Below, piece after piece: positions 10,301-21,002 of a stretch of 64,000 bases of DNA. This stretch comes from Cherax quadricarinatus. Its lineage: Eukaryota; Arthropoda; Malacostraca; Decapoda; Parastacidae. The number at the start of each line of letters is the position of its first letter. The stretch's first letter is position 1. The notes beneath the pieces are model-generated. The model searched no databases. It saw only the letters and a program-made list of their open reading frames with translations, and had not been told where the DNA came from. Location of the stretch: NCBI RefSeq assembly GCF_038502225.1, contig NC_091372.1, positions 7,118,257-7,182,256 on the forward strand, given 5' to 3'. A program made the translations under genes and the position numbers.

Positions 10301-13300
10301 ATGCTATACTCTGTCTAGTCTGCCCACACCTTCTTCAACCAGCATGACCTTGCTTTTGTTCAGGTTGAAATAGAGAAGCCAAAGTACTTGTTTGGCCATA
10401 TCTCCGGTCTGCAGAGATCTCTCTGGAGTTTATCACTGTCCTCTCCTGTTCTTATTCTTCTCAATAGTTTTACATCACCTGCAAACAGTGGTACTTAGGG
10501 GTTCCATTCCCTCTGGTAGGATGTTCACATATTAGAAACATCAGTGGTGTTAGTGCTGACCCTTGGGTAACTCCTCTTCTTACTCTCCCCATTTTAATGT
10601 CTCATCCCTTACTCCTACTCTCTGCTCTCTGTTATTCAGGCAATTCCTGAATAACAGGGGTCAAGACTAAGCTCCTTGCCCTGCCTATTCACTGGGTGCT
10701 ACTAGGTCACTCTTCCTCCTACATGAGCTTTATCATACCTCTCCTTAAAGCTATGTATGCATTCTGCCTCCACTACATCACTTCCCAGACTATTCCATTT
10801 CCTGACAACTCTGTGATTGAAGAAATACTTCCTAATATCCCTGTGATTCATCTGAGTCTTCAACTTCCAACTGTGGCCCCTTGTTGCTTGTCCCATCTCT
10901 GGAATATCCTGTCTCTATCGACCTTGTCAATTCCTCTCAGTATTTTAAAAAAAAAAATTTATTATCACACTGGCCGATTCCCACCAAGGCAGGGTGGCCC
11001 AAAAAAGAAAAACTTTCACCATCATTCACTCCATCACTGTCTTGCCAGAAGGGTGCTTTACACTACAGTTTTTAAACTGCAACATTAACAACCCTCCTTC
11101 AGAGTGCAGGCACTGTACTTCCCATCTCCAGGACTCAAGTCCGGCCTGCCAGTTTCCCTGAATCCCTTCATAAATGTTACTTTGCTCACACTCCAACAGC
11201 ACGTCAAGTATTAAAAACCATTTGTCTCCATTCACTCCTATCAAACACGCTCACGCATGCCTGCTGGAAGTCCAAGCCCCTCGCACACAAAACCTCCTTT
11301 ACCCTCTCCCTCCAACCTTTCCTAGGCCGACCCCTACCCCGCCTTCCTTCCACTACAGACTGATACACTCTTGAAGTCACTCTGTTTCGCTCCATTCTCT
11401 CTACATGTCCGAACCACCTCAACAACCCTTCCTCAGCCCTCTGGACAACAGTTTTGGTAATCCCGCACCTCCTCCTAACTTCCAAACTACGAATTCTCTG
11501 CATTATATTCACACCACACATTGCCCTCAGACATGACATCTCCACTGCCTCCAGCCTTCTCCTTGCTGCAACATTCATCACCCATGCTTCACACCCATAT
11601 AAGAGCGTTGGTAAAACTATACTCTCATACATTCCCCTCTTTGCCTCCAAGGACAAAGTTCTTTGTCTCCACAGACTCCTAAGTGCACCACTCACCCTTT
11701 TCCCCTCATCAATTCTATGATTCACCTCATCTTTCATAGACCCATCTGCTGACACGTCCACTCCCAAATATCTGAATACATTCACCTCCTCCATACTCTC
11801 TCCCTCCAATCTGATATCCAATCTTTCATCACCTAATCTTTTTGTTATCCTCATTACCTTACTCTTTCCTGTATTCACTTTTAATTTTCTTCTTTTGCAC
11901 ACCCTACCAAATTCATCCACCAATCTCTGCAACTTCTCTTTAGAATCTCCCAAGAGCACAGTGTCATCAGCAAAGAGCAACTGTGACAACTCCTACTTTA
12001 TGTGTGATTCTTTATCTTTTAACTCCATGCCTCTTGCCAAGACCCTCGCATTTACTTCTCTTACAACCCCACCTATAAATATATTAAACAACCACGGTGA
12101 CATCACACATCCTTGTCTAAGGCCTACTTTTACTGGGAAATAATTTCCCTCTTTCCTACATACTCTAACTTGAGCCTCACTATCCTCGTAAAAACTCTTC
12201 ACTGCTTTCAGAAACCTACCTCCTACACCATACACCTGCAACATCTGCCACATTGCCCCCCTATCCACCCTGTCATATGCCTTTTCCAAATCCATAAATG
12301 CCACAAAGACCTCTTTAGCCTTATCTAAATACTGTTCACTTATATGTTTCACTGTAAACACCTGGTCCACACACCCCCTACCTTTCCTAAAGCCTCCTTG
12401 TTCATCTGCTATCCTATTCTCCGTCTTACTCTTAATTCTTTCAATAATAACTCTGCCATACACTTTACCAGGTATACTCAACAGACTTATCCCCATATAA
12501 TTTTTGCACTCTCTTTTGTCCCCTTTGCCTTTATACAAAGGAACTATGCATGCTCTCTGCCAATCCCTAGGTACCTTACCCTCTTCCATACATTTATTAA
12601 ATAATTGCACCAACCACTCCAAAACTACATCCCCACCTGCTTTTAACATTTCTATCTTTATCCCATCAATCCCGGCTGCCTTACCCCCTTTCATTTTACC
12701 TACTGCCTCACGAACTTCCCCCACACTCACAACTGGCTCTTCCTCACTCCTACAAGATGTTATTCCTCCTTGCCCTATACACAAAATCACAGCTTCCCTA
12801 TCTTCATCAACATTTAACAATTCCTCAAAATATTCCCTCCATCTTCCCAATACCTCTAACTCTCCATTTAATAACTCTCCTCTCCTATTTTTAACTGACA
12901 AATCCATTTGTTCTCTAGGCTTCTTTAACTTGTTAATCTCACTCCAAAACTTTTTCTTATTTTCAACAAAATTTGTTGATAACATTTCACCCACTCTCTC
13001 ATTTGCTCTCTTTTTACATTGCTTCACCACTCTCTTAACCTCTCTCTTTTTATCCATATACTCTTCCCTCCTTGCATCACTTCTACTTTGTAAAAACTTC
13101 TCATATGCTAACTTTTTCTCCCTTACTACTCTCTTTACATCATCATTCCACCAATCGCTCCTCTTCCCTCCCGCACCCACTTTCCTGTAACCACAAACTT
13201 CTGCTGAACACTCTAACACTACATTTTTAAACCTACCCCATACCTCTTCGACCCCATTGCCTATGCTCTCATTAGCCCATCTATCCTCCAATAGCTGTTT

Positions 13301-16300
13301 ATATCTTACCCTAACTGCCTCCTCTTTTAGTTTATAAACCTTCACCTCTCTCTTCCCTGATGCTTCTATTCTCCTTGTATCCCATCTACCTTTTACTCTC
13401 AGTGTAGCTACAACTAGAAAGTGATCTGATATATCTGTGGCCCCTCTATAAACATGTACATCCTGAAGTCTACTCAACAGTCTTTTATCTACCAATACAT
13501 AATCCAACAAACTACTGTCATTTCGCCCTACATCATATCTTGTATACTTATTTATCCTCTTTTTCTTAAAATATGTATTACCTACAACTAAACCCCTTTC
13601 TATACAAAGTTCAATCAAAGGGATCCCATTATCATTTACACCTGGCACCCCAAACTTACCTACCACATCCTCTCTAAAAGTTTCTCCTACTTTAGCATTC
13701 AGGTCCCCTATCACAATTACTCTCTCACTTGGTTCAAAGGCTCCTATACATTCACTTAACATCTCCCAAAATCTCTCTCTCTCCTCTACATTCCTCTCTT
13801 CTCCAGGTGCATACACGCTTATTATGACCCACTTTTCGCATCCAACCTTTACTTTAATCCACATAATTTTTGAATTTACACATTCATATTCTCTTTTCTC
13901 CTTCCATAACTGATCCTTCAATATTACTGCTACCCCTTCCTTTGCTCTAACTCTCTCAGATACTCCAGATTTAATCCCATTTACATCCCCCCACCGAAAC
14001 TCCCCTACCCCCTTCAGCTTTGTTTCGCTTAGGGCCAGGACATCCAACTTCTTTTCATTCGTAACATCAGCAATCATCTGTTTCTTGTCATCCGCACTAC
14101 ATCCACGCACATTCAAGCATCCCAGTTTTATAAAGTTTTTCTTCTTCTCTTTTTCAGTAAATGTTTACAGGAGAAGGGGTTACTAGCCCATTGCTCCCGG
14201 CATTTTAGTCGCCTCATACGACACGCATGACTTACGGAGGAAAGATTCTTTTCCACTTCCCCATGGACAATAGAAGAAATAAAGAAGAACAAGAGCTATT
14301 TAGAAAAAGGAGAAAAAACCTAGATGTATGTATATATATATGCATGTGCGTGTCTGTGAAGTGTGACCAAAGTGTAAGTAGGAGTAGAAAGATATCCCTG
14401 TTATCTAGCATGTTTATGAGACAGAAAAAGAAACCAGCAATCCTACCATCATGCCAAACAGTTACAGGTTTCTGTTTCACAGTCATCTGGCAGGACAGCA
14501 GTACTTCCCTGGGTGGTTGCTGTCTACCAACCTACTACTACTTATATAATATCCCCTGTATCTCTCCTGTCCTCCAGTGTCATCAGGTTGATTTTCCTTA
14601 GGACATTTCCCTTAACTCCAAGACCAGTCTTGTTACAAACCTTTGCACTTTCTCTAATTTCCTTATGTGCTTGGCTAGGTGTGGGTTCCAAACTGGTGCT
14701 GTATATTCCAATATAGGCCTAACGTACATGGTGTACAGGGTCCTAAACGATTCCTCATTGAAATATCAGAATGCTATTCTTAGGTTTGCTAGGCAGCCGT
14801 ATGCTGGAGCAGTTATTTGGTTGATATGCACCTCAGGACATGTGCCTGGTGTTATACTCACCCCAAGATCCTTTTCCTTGAGTGAGGTTTGTAGTCTCTG
14901 GCCCTCTAGACTGTACTTTGTCTGAGGTCTTCTTTGCCCTTCCCCAATCTTCATGACTTTGCACTTTGGTGGGGTTGAACTTTATGAGCCAGTTTCTGGA
15001 CCAGGCCTGCAGCCTGTCCAGATCCCTTTGTAGGTCTTCCTGGTCCTCATCTGATTGAATTCTTCTCATCAACTTCACATCATTTACAAACAGGGACACT
15101 TCAGAGTCTATTCCTTCCATCATGTCATTCACACATATCAGAAACAGCACCAGTCCTAGGACTGACCCCAGTGGAACCCCGCTTGTCACAGGCGCAAACT
15201 CTAACACTTCGTCATGTACCATGACTCACTGTTGTCTTCCCAACAGGTATTTCCTGATCCATTGCAGTGCCGTCCCTGTTATACCTGCCTGGTCCTCCAG
15301 CTTATGCACTAATCTCTTGTGTGGAACTGTATCAAAAGCCTTCTGACAGTCCAAGAAAATGCAATCTACTCACCTCTCTCTCTCTCTCTCTTGTTTTACT
15401 GCTGTCACCCTGTCACAGAACTCCAGTAGGTTTGTGACACAGAATTTCCCATCCTTGAAACTGCGCTGGTTGTCATTGATAAGTTCATTTCTTTCTAGGT
15501 GCTCCACCACTCTTCTGATAATCTTCTCCATGACTCTGCATATTATACATGTCAGTGACACTGGTCTGTAGTTTAATGCTTCATGTCTGTCTCCTTTTTT
15601 AAAGACTGGGACTACATTTGTTGTCTTCCATACCTCAGGTAGTCGCCCTGTTTCGATAGATGTGTTGAAGATTGTTGTTAGTGGCACACATAGTGCCTCT
15701 GCTCCCTCTCTTTGGACCATTGGAGAGATGTTATCAGGCCCCATCACCTTTGAGGTATCTAGTTCACTTAGCAGCCTCTTCACTTCTTCCTCGGTTGTAT
15801 GTATTGTGTCCAACACTTGATGGTGTACCCCACCTCTCCATCTTTCTGCAGTCCCTTCTGTCTCTTCTGTAAACACTTCGTTGAATCTCATGTTGAGCTC
15901 CTCACATACTTCTCGGTCGTTTCTTGTGATCTCCCTTCCTTCCTTCCTTCTTCGGCCTGATTACCTGGTCCTAGACTGTTGTTTTCCTCCTGATGTGGCT
16001 GTACAACAGCTTCAGGTTAGATTTGGCTTTGCTGCTATGTCATTTTCATATTGTCACTGGGCCTCCCTTCTTACCTGTGCATTTTTATTTCTTGCTCTAC
16101 GACTGCTCTCTTTATTCTCCTGGGTCCTTTGCCTTCTGTAGTTCTTCCATTCTCTAGCACACTTGGTTTTGGCCTCTCTACACCAATGAGTGAACCAAGG
16201 GCTCATCCCGGCATTCTTGTTATTTCTGTTGCCCTTGGGTACAAACCACCTCTCCTCAGCTTCCTTGCATATTGTTGTCACATAGTCTATCATCTCATTT

Positions 16301-19300
16301 ACTGATTTCCTTGCCAGTGCTCTGTCCCACTGAACCTCATGCAGGAAATTCTTAATGCCTCTGTAATCCCCTCTCTTGTAGTTTGGCTTATTTGTCCCAC
16401 CCTTCCTGCTTCTCTTTCAACTTGTAACTCTATGTATTCAAAGCTCAGAACCACGTGGTCACTGGCCCAGAGGGGTCTTTCGTATGTGATGTCCTCAATA
16501 TCTGAACCACTCAAGGTTAATACACTGTACTAGGTCCAGTCTTGCTGGGTCATCCTCTCCTCTCTCTGGTAGTGTCCCTTACGTGTTGGTACATGAGGTT
16601 TTCCAGTACCACCTCCATCATCTTAGCCCTCCATGTTTCTGGGCCCCCATGTGGTTCCAGGTTCTCCCAGACAATTTCCTAATGGTTGAAGTCTCCCATA
16701 ATCAGCAGCTTTGCCGTGCTCGCATGAGCCCTTCTGGCCACTTCAGCCAGTGTGTCACCCATTGGTCTGTTACTCTCATCATACTCTTGTATTGGCCTCC
16801 TGCTGTTCTGTGGTGGATTATACATCACTGCAATTACCACCTTGGGACCTCCAGACTGAAGTGTTCCAATTATGTAGTCTCTTGCTTCACCTCTGTCTCC
16901 TCTCTCCAGCTCATCAAAATCCCATTGGTTTTTGATGAGCAGTGCCACTCCTCCACCCTGTCTGTTCCCTCTTTCTTTCCTCAGGATCCAATATCCCATT
17001 GGAAAGATGGCATCTGTTATCATTCCTGTGAGCTTGGTTTTGGTGAGAGCTATGATGTCTGGTGATCCATCTTTTATTCTTTCATGCCACTCCCACTTAT
17101 TCATTATTCCATTAGCATTGGTGTACCATACCTTGAGTTTCCTCTCCAACACTGTGTGTATGTGTGTATATGTATGTATGTATGTATGTATGTATGCATG
17201 CATGCATGTATGTGTGTATATGTATGTACATGTATGTATATGTATGTATATGTATATGTATGTACATGTGTATGTATGTATGTATATGCATGCATGTGTA
17301 TGTATGTGTATACCTTGAGTATACCTGGAGAGGGTTTCTGGGGTCAACACCCTTATGGCCCAGTCTGTGACCAGGCCTCATAGTGGATCAGGGCCTGATC
17401 AACCAGGCTGTTACTGTTGACCGCACACAACCTGACACACGAACCACAGCCCGGCTGGTCAGGTACTGACTTAAAGTGCCTGTCCAGTTCCTTCTTGAAG
17501 ACAGCCAGGGAGCTATTGGTAATCCCCCTTATGTATGCTGGGAGGCAGTTGAACAGTCTTGGGCCCCTGACACTTATTGTGTTGTCTCTTATCGTGCTAG
17601 TGGCACCCCTGCTTTTCATTGGGGGGATGTTGCAGTGTCTGCCAAGTCTTTTGCTTTCATAAGGAGTGATTTTTGTGTGCAAGTTTGGTACTAGCCCCTC
17701 TAGGATTTTCCAAGTGTATATAATCATGTATCTCTCCCGCCTGCGTTCTAGGGAGTACAGGTTGAGGAACTTCAAGCATTCTCAGTAATTGAGGTGTTTT
17801 ATCTCCGTTATGCGTGCCGTGAACGTTCTCTGTACATTTTCTAGGTCAGCAGTTTCACCTGACTTGAAAGGTGCTGTTAGTGTGCAGCAATATTCCAGCC
17901 TAAATAGAACAAGAGACCTGAAGAGTGTCATCATGGGCTTGGCATCCCTAGTTTTGAAGGTTCTCATTATCCATCCTGTCATTTTTACCTGAAGAGTGTC
18001 ATCATGGGCTTGGCATCCCTAGTTTTGAAGATTCTCATTATCCATCCTGTCATTTTTCTAGCAGATGCGATTCATACAATGTTGTGGTCCTTGACATTAC
18101 TTTTTTGTTCTATTGTGTGGTTGGAATTTGTTTTATACTCCGATATAGTTTCAATGTCCATGTTTTCCATATCGGAGTAATTGAAATGTCTCATCACTGA
18201 ATTTCATAGTGTTTTCTGTGGCATATTTTAAAGATTTGGGTGATATCCACCTGGAGTCTTGCAGTGTCTTCAACGGAGGACATTGTCATGCAAATTCGGG
18301 TGTCATCTGCAAAGGAAGACACGGTATGTATGTGTATATATGTATGTGTATATATGTATGTGTATATATGTATGTGTATATATGTAAAAGAACCACTCTG
18401 AAAGAACAGAGAAATTCCAAGCGCTTTCGTGACTACTCACATTATCAAGGAACTATGAAAGTAAAGCATCCAAGGAAGCTATATAAGGGGTCTGGCCAGC
18501 ACCTCACTATCAGATCCCCCCAAAATGCTGATGGATGTGTCTATAAGATTCCTTGTAAAATTTGCGATAAAGTTTATTACGGTCAAACTGGTAAAAATCT
18601 CGAACTAAGATTAAAACAACATAAATATAACATTAGAACTGGACAAGATTCCAATGCTCTATTTATTCATGTAAGAGATTTTAACCATCCAATTGATTTT
18701 CAAAAAGTTGAGAAAGTAGTATCAAGCAAGTCCATGGTCGACAGGAATATAATTGAATCTTGTTTCATAAAAAGCAGTTTTGACAATAATATGAATATTT
18801 CCTTTGGTTTATATAAATTAGATCCATTTATAATTAATAGAATTTGGGAAGAATTTAATAATACACTGGACAAATAATAATTTTTAAATTTTCTTGGGTA
18901 GAATAGTTTGTGGGTGAGTTGTGCAAAGGACCTATCCAAGTTGGGTCGGCGTGCGTCACGTGTTTAACCGTTGTGGGATCTGATAGTGAGGTGCTGGCCA
19001 GACCCCTTATATAGCTTCCTTGGATGCTTTACTTTCATAGTTCCTTGATAATGTGAGTAGTCACGAAAGCGCTTGGAATTTCTCTATTCTTTCAGAGTGG
19101 TTGTTTTGCATATTTTGAAATCACCTGTTTACTGTGATCTTATTGCATGTGTATATATGTGTATATATGTATGTGTATATATGTATGTGTATATATGTAT
19201 ATATATGTGTATATATGTATATATATGTATGTATATATGTATGTACATATGAATGTATATATGTATGTACATATGTATATATGTATGTACATATGTATAT

Positions 19301-19840
19301 ATGTATGTACTCAGCTGTGGTTGCATATGTACATATGTATGCATATGTATATATGCATATGTATGTATGCATATGTAAATGTATATATGTATATGCAAAT
19401 GTATATGTAAATGTAACATAATATATGTAAATGTATATATACGTAAAAAAAGATAAAGATTTATTTCTTTGTATAGGTTACAATGTGTAATAACAATTTT
19501 AGTTTGGTAAGTACTAATAAAACCACTATCATGCCGGGGCATTTATATTTGTATATATATGATACATTACATTTAAAAAAATCTATAACAATTTCTGGTT
19601 CTAATGAATTCAAGTTTAATGTTAAAGTGATTTATATAACAAAGTTGACGAAGTTAAAATGTATTAGGTACCTCCCGTCATAGTAACAAAAAAAAATCCA
19701 AGAATCTGGAGAACTCACTTGCAAGTTTTGACATCCACAGGAATAAATAGACCAGAATGAACCAGGAGACCAATAATGGTAGCCACAACCAGCAAGATGA
19801 GTATGAGGAAGCCCCAGAGTAAGGCAGTCTCGGTGTCCAT
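7182..19840 (-). CDS. TEX264: TEX264 homologue (ER-phagy receptor), four coding exons, C-terminus missing
   Basis: Four exons join in frame in the order 19840-19719, 9469-9331, 9158-8945, 7327-7182. They give 207 codons starting at the ATG at 19840. All junctions are GT/AG, with intron phases 2, 0, 1 and 0. Residues 7-27 form one hydrophobic membrane anchor. Next comes a GyrI-like domain with [59 protein letters not shown] and [13 protein letters not shown], each of which I recognise from animal TEX264. In mammals this ER protein binds LC3/GABARAP through a LIR in its acidic C-terminal tail and drives ER-phagy. Exon 4 ends in a Glu run at a splice donor. The remaining tail, including any LIR, was not found and probably lies left of the window. 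Introns are full of transposons; intron 1 is 10.2 kb. Confidence 0.9.
7385..7480 (-). mobile_element. LINE-A 3' tail fragment in TEX264 intron 3
   Basis: Diverged reverse copy of the tail (ttcccaccaaggaaggga ... cccaaagaagg, then a 'ccgtcattcactccctgg' block). It lies 58 bp from exon 4. Confidence 0.5.
7901..8103. mobile_element. 203-bp Tigger-type MITE
   Basis: Termini are CAGTGGACCCCCGCTTAACG and its inverse (cgttaaccgggggtccactg), flanked by TA at 7899-7900 and 8104-8105. A near-identical copy of the same length lies at 42300-42502. The ends match those of the larger Tigger derivatives in this window. It is non-coding and lies in TEX264 intron 3. Confidence 0.9.
8106..8438. mobile_element. 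333-bp TA-flanked MITE abutting the previous one
   Basis: The left end CAGTAAAAACCTCGATTTAA and the inverse of the right end CAGTGAACCCCTGATTTAA are similar inverted repeats. Both are flanked by TA (8104-8105 and 8439-8440). The left TA is shared with the neighbouring 203-bp MITE. Confidence 0.75.
8459..8918. other. TEX264 intron 3 sequence, nothing recognised
   Basis: A/T-rich sequence between the MITE pair and exon 3. I see no repeat ends, no inverted repeat and no plausible coding on either strand. Confidence 0.4.
8945..9158 (-). CDS. TEX264: TEX264 coding exon 3
   Basis: Follows an acceptor CAG at 9161-9159 and starts [16 protein letters not shown]. It continues through [17 protein letters not shown] and [12 protein letters not shown], then the donor GTTTGT, a weaker but canonical GT. 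It is 214 bp long and ends in phase 1. The intron before it is only 172 bp. Confidence 0.88.
9331..9469 (-). CDS. TEX264: TEX264 coding exon 2 (GyrI-like domain, first part)
   Basis: Acceptor TTTCAG lies just upstream of 9469 and donor GTAAGA just after 9331. It encodes [19 protein letters not shown] and [13 protein letters not shown], the most conserved part of the GyrI-like fold in TEX264. It enters in phase 2 and leaves in phase 0, matching its neighbours. Confidence 0.88.
9735..10640 (-). pseudogene. LINE-B (CR1-like) 3' half, degenerate
   Basis: Read on the minus strand, the stretch has diverged RT motifs in order. They are an FADDVKLL-like active-site region near 10480, a [14 protein letters not shown] block, and [13 protein letters not shown] with [12 protein letters not shown] near 10030. 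Many stops and shifts are present. It is 5'-truncated and lies in TEX264 intron 1. Confidence 0.65.
10956..14545 (-). mobile_element. LINE-A, nearly complete non-LTR retrotransposon
   Basis: The element runs on the minus strand from the 5' UTR (14545-14117) through an EN-RT frame (14116-11204) to a 3' UTR ending in ttattatcacac plus an A-run at 10950-10956. It is inserted in LINE-B, itself inside TEX264 intron 1. Its UTRs recur separately at 213, 466, 3875, 7385, 43297, 58466 and 60288. It is the most intact LINE in the window. Confidence 0.85.
11204..14116 (-). pseudogene. LINE-A endonuclease-reverse transcriptase, one nonsense codon
   Basis: One continuous frame of 971 codons is broken only by a TAG at 11995-11993. 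The APE-like endonuclease covers about residues 1-240: [40 protein letters not shown] and [12 protein letters not shown] spans about 440-790: [42 protein letters not shown] (first catalytic Asp), [13 protein letters not shown] and [12 protein letters not shown] after the stop. The C-terminus has a Cys/His-containing stretch ([10 protein letters not shown] ... RRRCG ... WFGHVERM) and the basic [12 protein letters not shown]. No ATG fits the start well: the frame is open back to a TAA near 14165, and position 14116 is a TTG. The clade is uncertain, perhaps RTE-like. Confidence 0.85.
17155..17312. repeat. (TATG)n/(TGTA)n microsatellite
   Basis: About 158 bp of TATG units with ATGC and TACA variants, lying between the 5' end of LINE-B and the 3' end of LINE-C. 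Frames through it are low-complexity. Confidence 0.9.
17313..18322 (-). pseudogene. LINE-C RT C-terminal part
   Basis: Minus-strand LINE whose C-terminus reads [54 protein letters not shown] and [16 protein letters not shown]. It ends in the tail 'ccaggtatactcaaggtata'. An upstream part (17982-17782) has [20 protein letters not shown] and [15 protein letters not shown]. Frames are broken and RT catalytic motifs survive only as traces near 18300. The same family recurs at 20440, 21178, 22245, 27345, 29215, 29905 and 34710. Confidence 0.8.
17916..18058. repeat. 71-bp tandem duplication inside LINE-C
   Basis: The phrase acctgaagagtgtcatcatg begins at 17916 and again at 17987 and continues for 71 bp with about one mismatch. 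It shifts the LINE-C frame. It is a local event private to this copy. Confidence 0.85.
18323..18386. repeat. (TATATATGTATGTG)n microsatellite
   Basis: Four to five units of tatatatgtatgtg directly left of the Penelope-like element. A longer array of the same kind lies on the other side at 19146-19440. Confidence 0.85.
18520..18877 (+). pseudogene. Penelope-type GIY-YIG endonuclease fragment
   Basis: About 118 codons are open to a TAA at 18877. The start [19 protein letters not shown] has the paired-Cys strand and VYYGQTG where the YIG motif sits, followed by [16 protein letters not shown], the helix with the conserved Arg and His. [18 protein letters not shown] and [17 protein letters not shown] (with the Glu of the active site) follow, and the C-terminal [11 protein letters not shown] completes it. 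The frame runs upstream into the left arm without a clear start. The nuclease domain nicks the target in such elements. No RT is attached, so it is a fragment. Confidence 0.8.
19041..19079 (+). ncRNA. Hammerhead-ribozyme-like motif in Penelope terminal repeat
   Basis: The repeat reads ttgataat, then a four-pair stem gtga-gtag-tcac, then gaaa, bounded by ttcc and ggaa. This resembles the CUGAUGA/stem II/GAAA core of hammerhead ribozymes, which are known in Penelope-like elements. The C3-G8 pair would be U-A here, a compensated change. A full fold with stems I and III is not shown, so this is only suggestive. An inverted copy lies in the left arm near 18416-18454. Confidence 0.3.
19146..19440. 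repeat. (TATATGTATG)n microsatellite
   Basis: About 295 bp of tatatgtatg/tacatatg units, interrupted once by ctcagctgtggttgcat near 19311. It lies in TEX264 intron 1, 280 bp from exon 1. Confidence 0.9.
19450..19565 (-). mobile_element. LINE 3' end fragment
   Basis: Reverse copy of the tail found forward at 30930-31060: tttatttctttgtataggtt, 'caatgtgtaata', then atgccggggcattta. Only the tail is present. Confidence 0.5.
19719..19840 (-). CDS. TEX264: TEX264 coding exon 1 (membrane anchor)
   Basis: Begins with ATG in a good context (GTCAGCCATGGAC) and encodes 40 codons plus two bases. The segment [19 protein letters not shown] is a single N-terminal anchor, as in TEX264, which places the domain on the cytosolic face of the ER. 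It is followed by the donor GTGAGT at 19718-19713. The spliced codon (AA plus G) is Lys. Confidence 0.85.
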
Positions 19841-19954
19841 GGCTGACCCTCACCTCTGTCACCTCAGATAAGATAATTAAACAATCTTCCAGATAAAATG
19901 TCTCTCTCTGGGTGTCAGTGCTCTGTCACCTCCTTAATAAATTACCAGTTGTGG

Positions 19955-19965
19955 CCTTTTTAAAA
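19955..19965 (-). promoter_or_regulatory. TATA-like box upstream of TEX264
   Basis: On the minus strand TTTTAAAAAGG lies about 115 bp before the ATG at 19840, in transposon-free sequence (about 19841-19990). No initiator or CpG cluster is obvious. The spacing fits a short 5' UTR, but nothing else supports it. Confidence 0.3.
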
Positions 19966-20097
19966 TGAAGGTTCCTCCAAGTGGGAAAATTTGGTGGTGG
20001 ATGCGTGTTAGTCTGATGTTGTTGTTGTTGTTGTTGTGTGATCAGCTGACTGACCCCCCTCAACCCCCCCCCCACCACCATCATTCACAAAAGCAAG

Positions 20098-20240
20098 ATT
20101 AAGTAAATAAATAAGTTTATTTAGGTACAGGTCCACATAATTACAATTATCATACATAATAACGCATGTGTAAATTACCTAGGATAACCCAAAAAAAATT
20201 CAGATAATGTAACTTATTTCCACTGGGGTCTTTGGAAAAA
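20098..20240. mobile_element. SINE-like/LINE tail with 'ttatttcca..gggtc' end
   Basis: Shows the recurring block: a/t-rich 'aagtttatttaggtacagg', 'tacataat..gcatgtgtaaat', then acctaggataaccc and taacttatttccactggggt. The same order is seen near 23160-23270, 27620-27985, 28430-28530 and 32220-32290. A non-coding dispersed repeat. Confidence 0.55.
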
Positions 20241-20439
20241 AAAAGGTTAATTACAAAAGATTCCAGTAGTTCTTTTATACTGGTAAAACCATTATTTTTA
20301 TTTAAGATGGTTAATGGAAGAAATAAAAATATAATTCGTAACTGCAAGTATATTTATTTATTTATTTTTATTTATTTATTTTATGTCTTTGCAAACAGTA
20401 AAAAATACCACAGCGAAAATAAGCAGGAAAATCTGAGCG

Positions 20440-20540
20440 TCCTCATGTCTACCTGGAGGGTATTCAGGGGGTCAACGCCCCCCGCGGCCCGGTCCATGAC
20501 CAGGCTTCCTGATGGATCAGGGCCTGAGCAACCAGGCTAT
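20440..20540 (-). mobile_element. LINE-C 3' end fragment
   Basis: Carries tacctggagggtattcaggg, cccgcggcccggtccatgac and gatcagggcctgagcaacca, the conserved 3' terminus of LINE-C in reverse. About 100 bp, strongly 5'-truncated. Confidence 0.75.
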
Positions 20541-20550
20541 TACTGGAAAT

Positions 20551-20844
20551 ATAAACACATATGCAGTTTAATGTGATCCTTTATTGACAACGTTTCGTCC
20601 ACACAGTGGGCTTTTTTAAGTCACAAACAGATCTATCTGGGGTGGAAGGTACGTGAGTATTTATAAGTCTTGATTAATTAACTACAGAAACTCAAGACTT
20701 ATCGCCACAGAAGACAACACTCAATACCGAAGAATCCTGGAATCATCACTTATCTCTATATCCGACAACTTCAACCAGAACAACGGCTTCTATAACATAG
20801 CTGAACCACTTGCCAAGAAACTTCTTCATCGCTATCCCACATAA
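20551..20844 (+). pseudogene. Penelope-like terminal repeat plus C-terminal fragment
   Basis: A terminal-repeat piece (gacaacgtttcgtccacaca) is followed by a frame ending at 20844. The protein ends TQYRRILESSLISISDNF and FYNIAEPLAKKLLHRYPT, which I recognise as a Penelope GIY-YIG C-terminus. It differs in sequence from the element at 18391, so it is a second family. Confidence 0.65.
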
Positions 20845-21002
20845 GAACATAGGAATGGAAGAACACTGCAGAAGGTCTGCTCACAAACTTATCCAATCTC
20901 CCTTCCAAGCTACCCAAGATTTTAGACTCTATAACCCCACCCGGTAGATCATCAGATGCAGCATTCTCCACCTGACCTCAGCATTCTGAACCTGACTATA
21001 AA

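Larger units (their letters stand above)
10641..17152 (-). pseudogene. LINE-B (CR1-like) copy, split by a LINE-A insertion
   Basis: Minus-strand LINE in two parts, 17152-14546 and 10955-10641, interrupted by LINE-A. EN is at about 17100-16680 ([37 protein letters not shown]). RT is at about 15890-14830 ([23 protein letters not shown], a PHKRL-like region and [11 protein letters not shown], then LFVNDVKL where FADD is expected). The C-terminus lies in the second part ([19 protein letters not shown]). Several stops and frameshifts and the lost YxDD-type motif make it inactive. The 5' end abuts a TATG microsatellite. Confidence 0.8.
18391..19102 (+). mobile_element. Penelope-like element with inverted 128-bp ends
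   Basis: The arms 18391-18518 and 18974-19102 are inverted copies with few mismatches, beginning at aaccactctgaaag. Between them is the C-terminal part of a Penelope protein with a GIY-YIG domain. Penelope elements commonly carry repeats at both ends in direct or inverted order, which fits. RT is missing, so the copy is truncated. TATG microsatellites flank both sides. It lies in TEX264 intron 1, opposite to the gene. Confidence 0.8.

Noticed and set aside
17084..17383. Cys/Met/Tyr-rich frames near the TATG repeats
   Set aside because: They are translations of the microsatellite in both strands.
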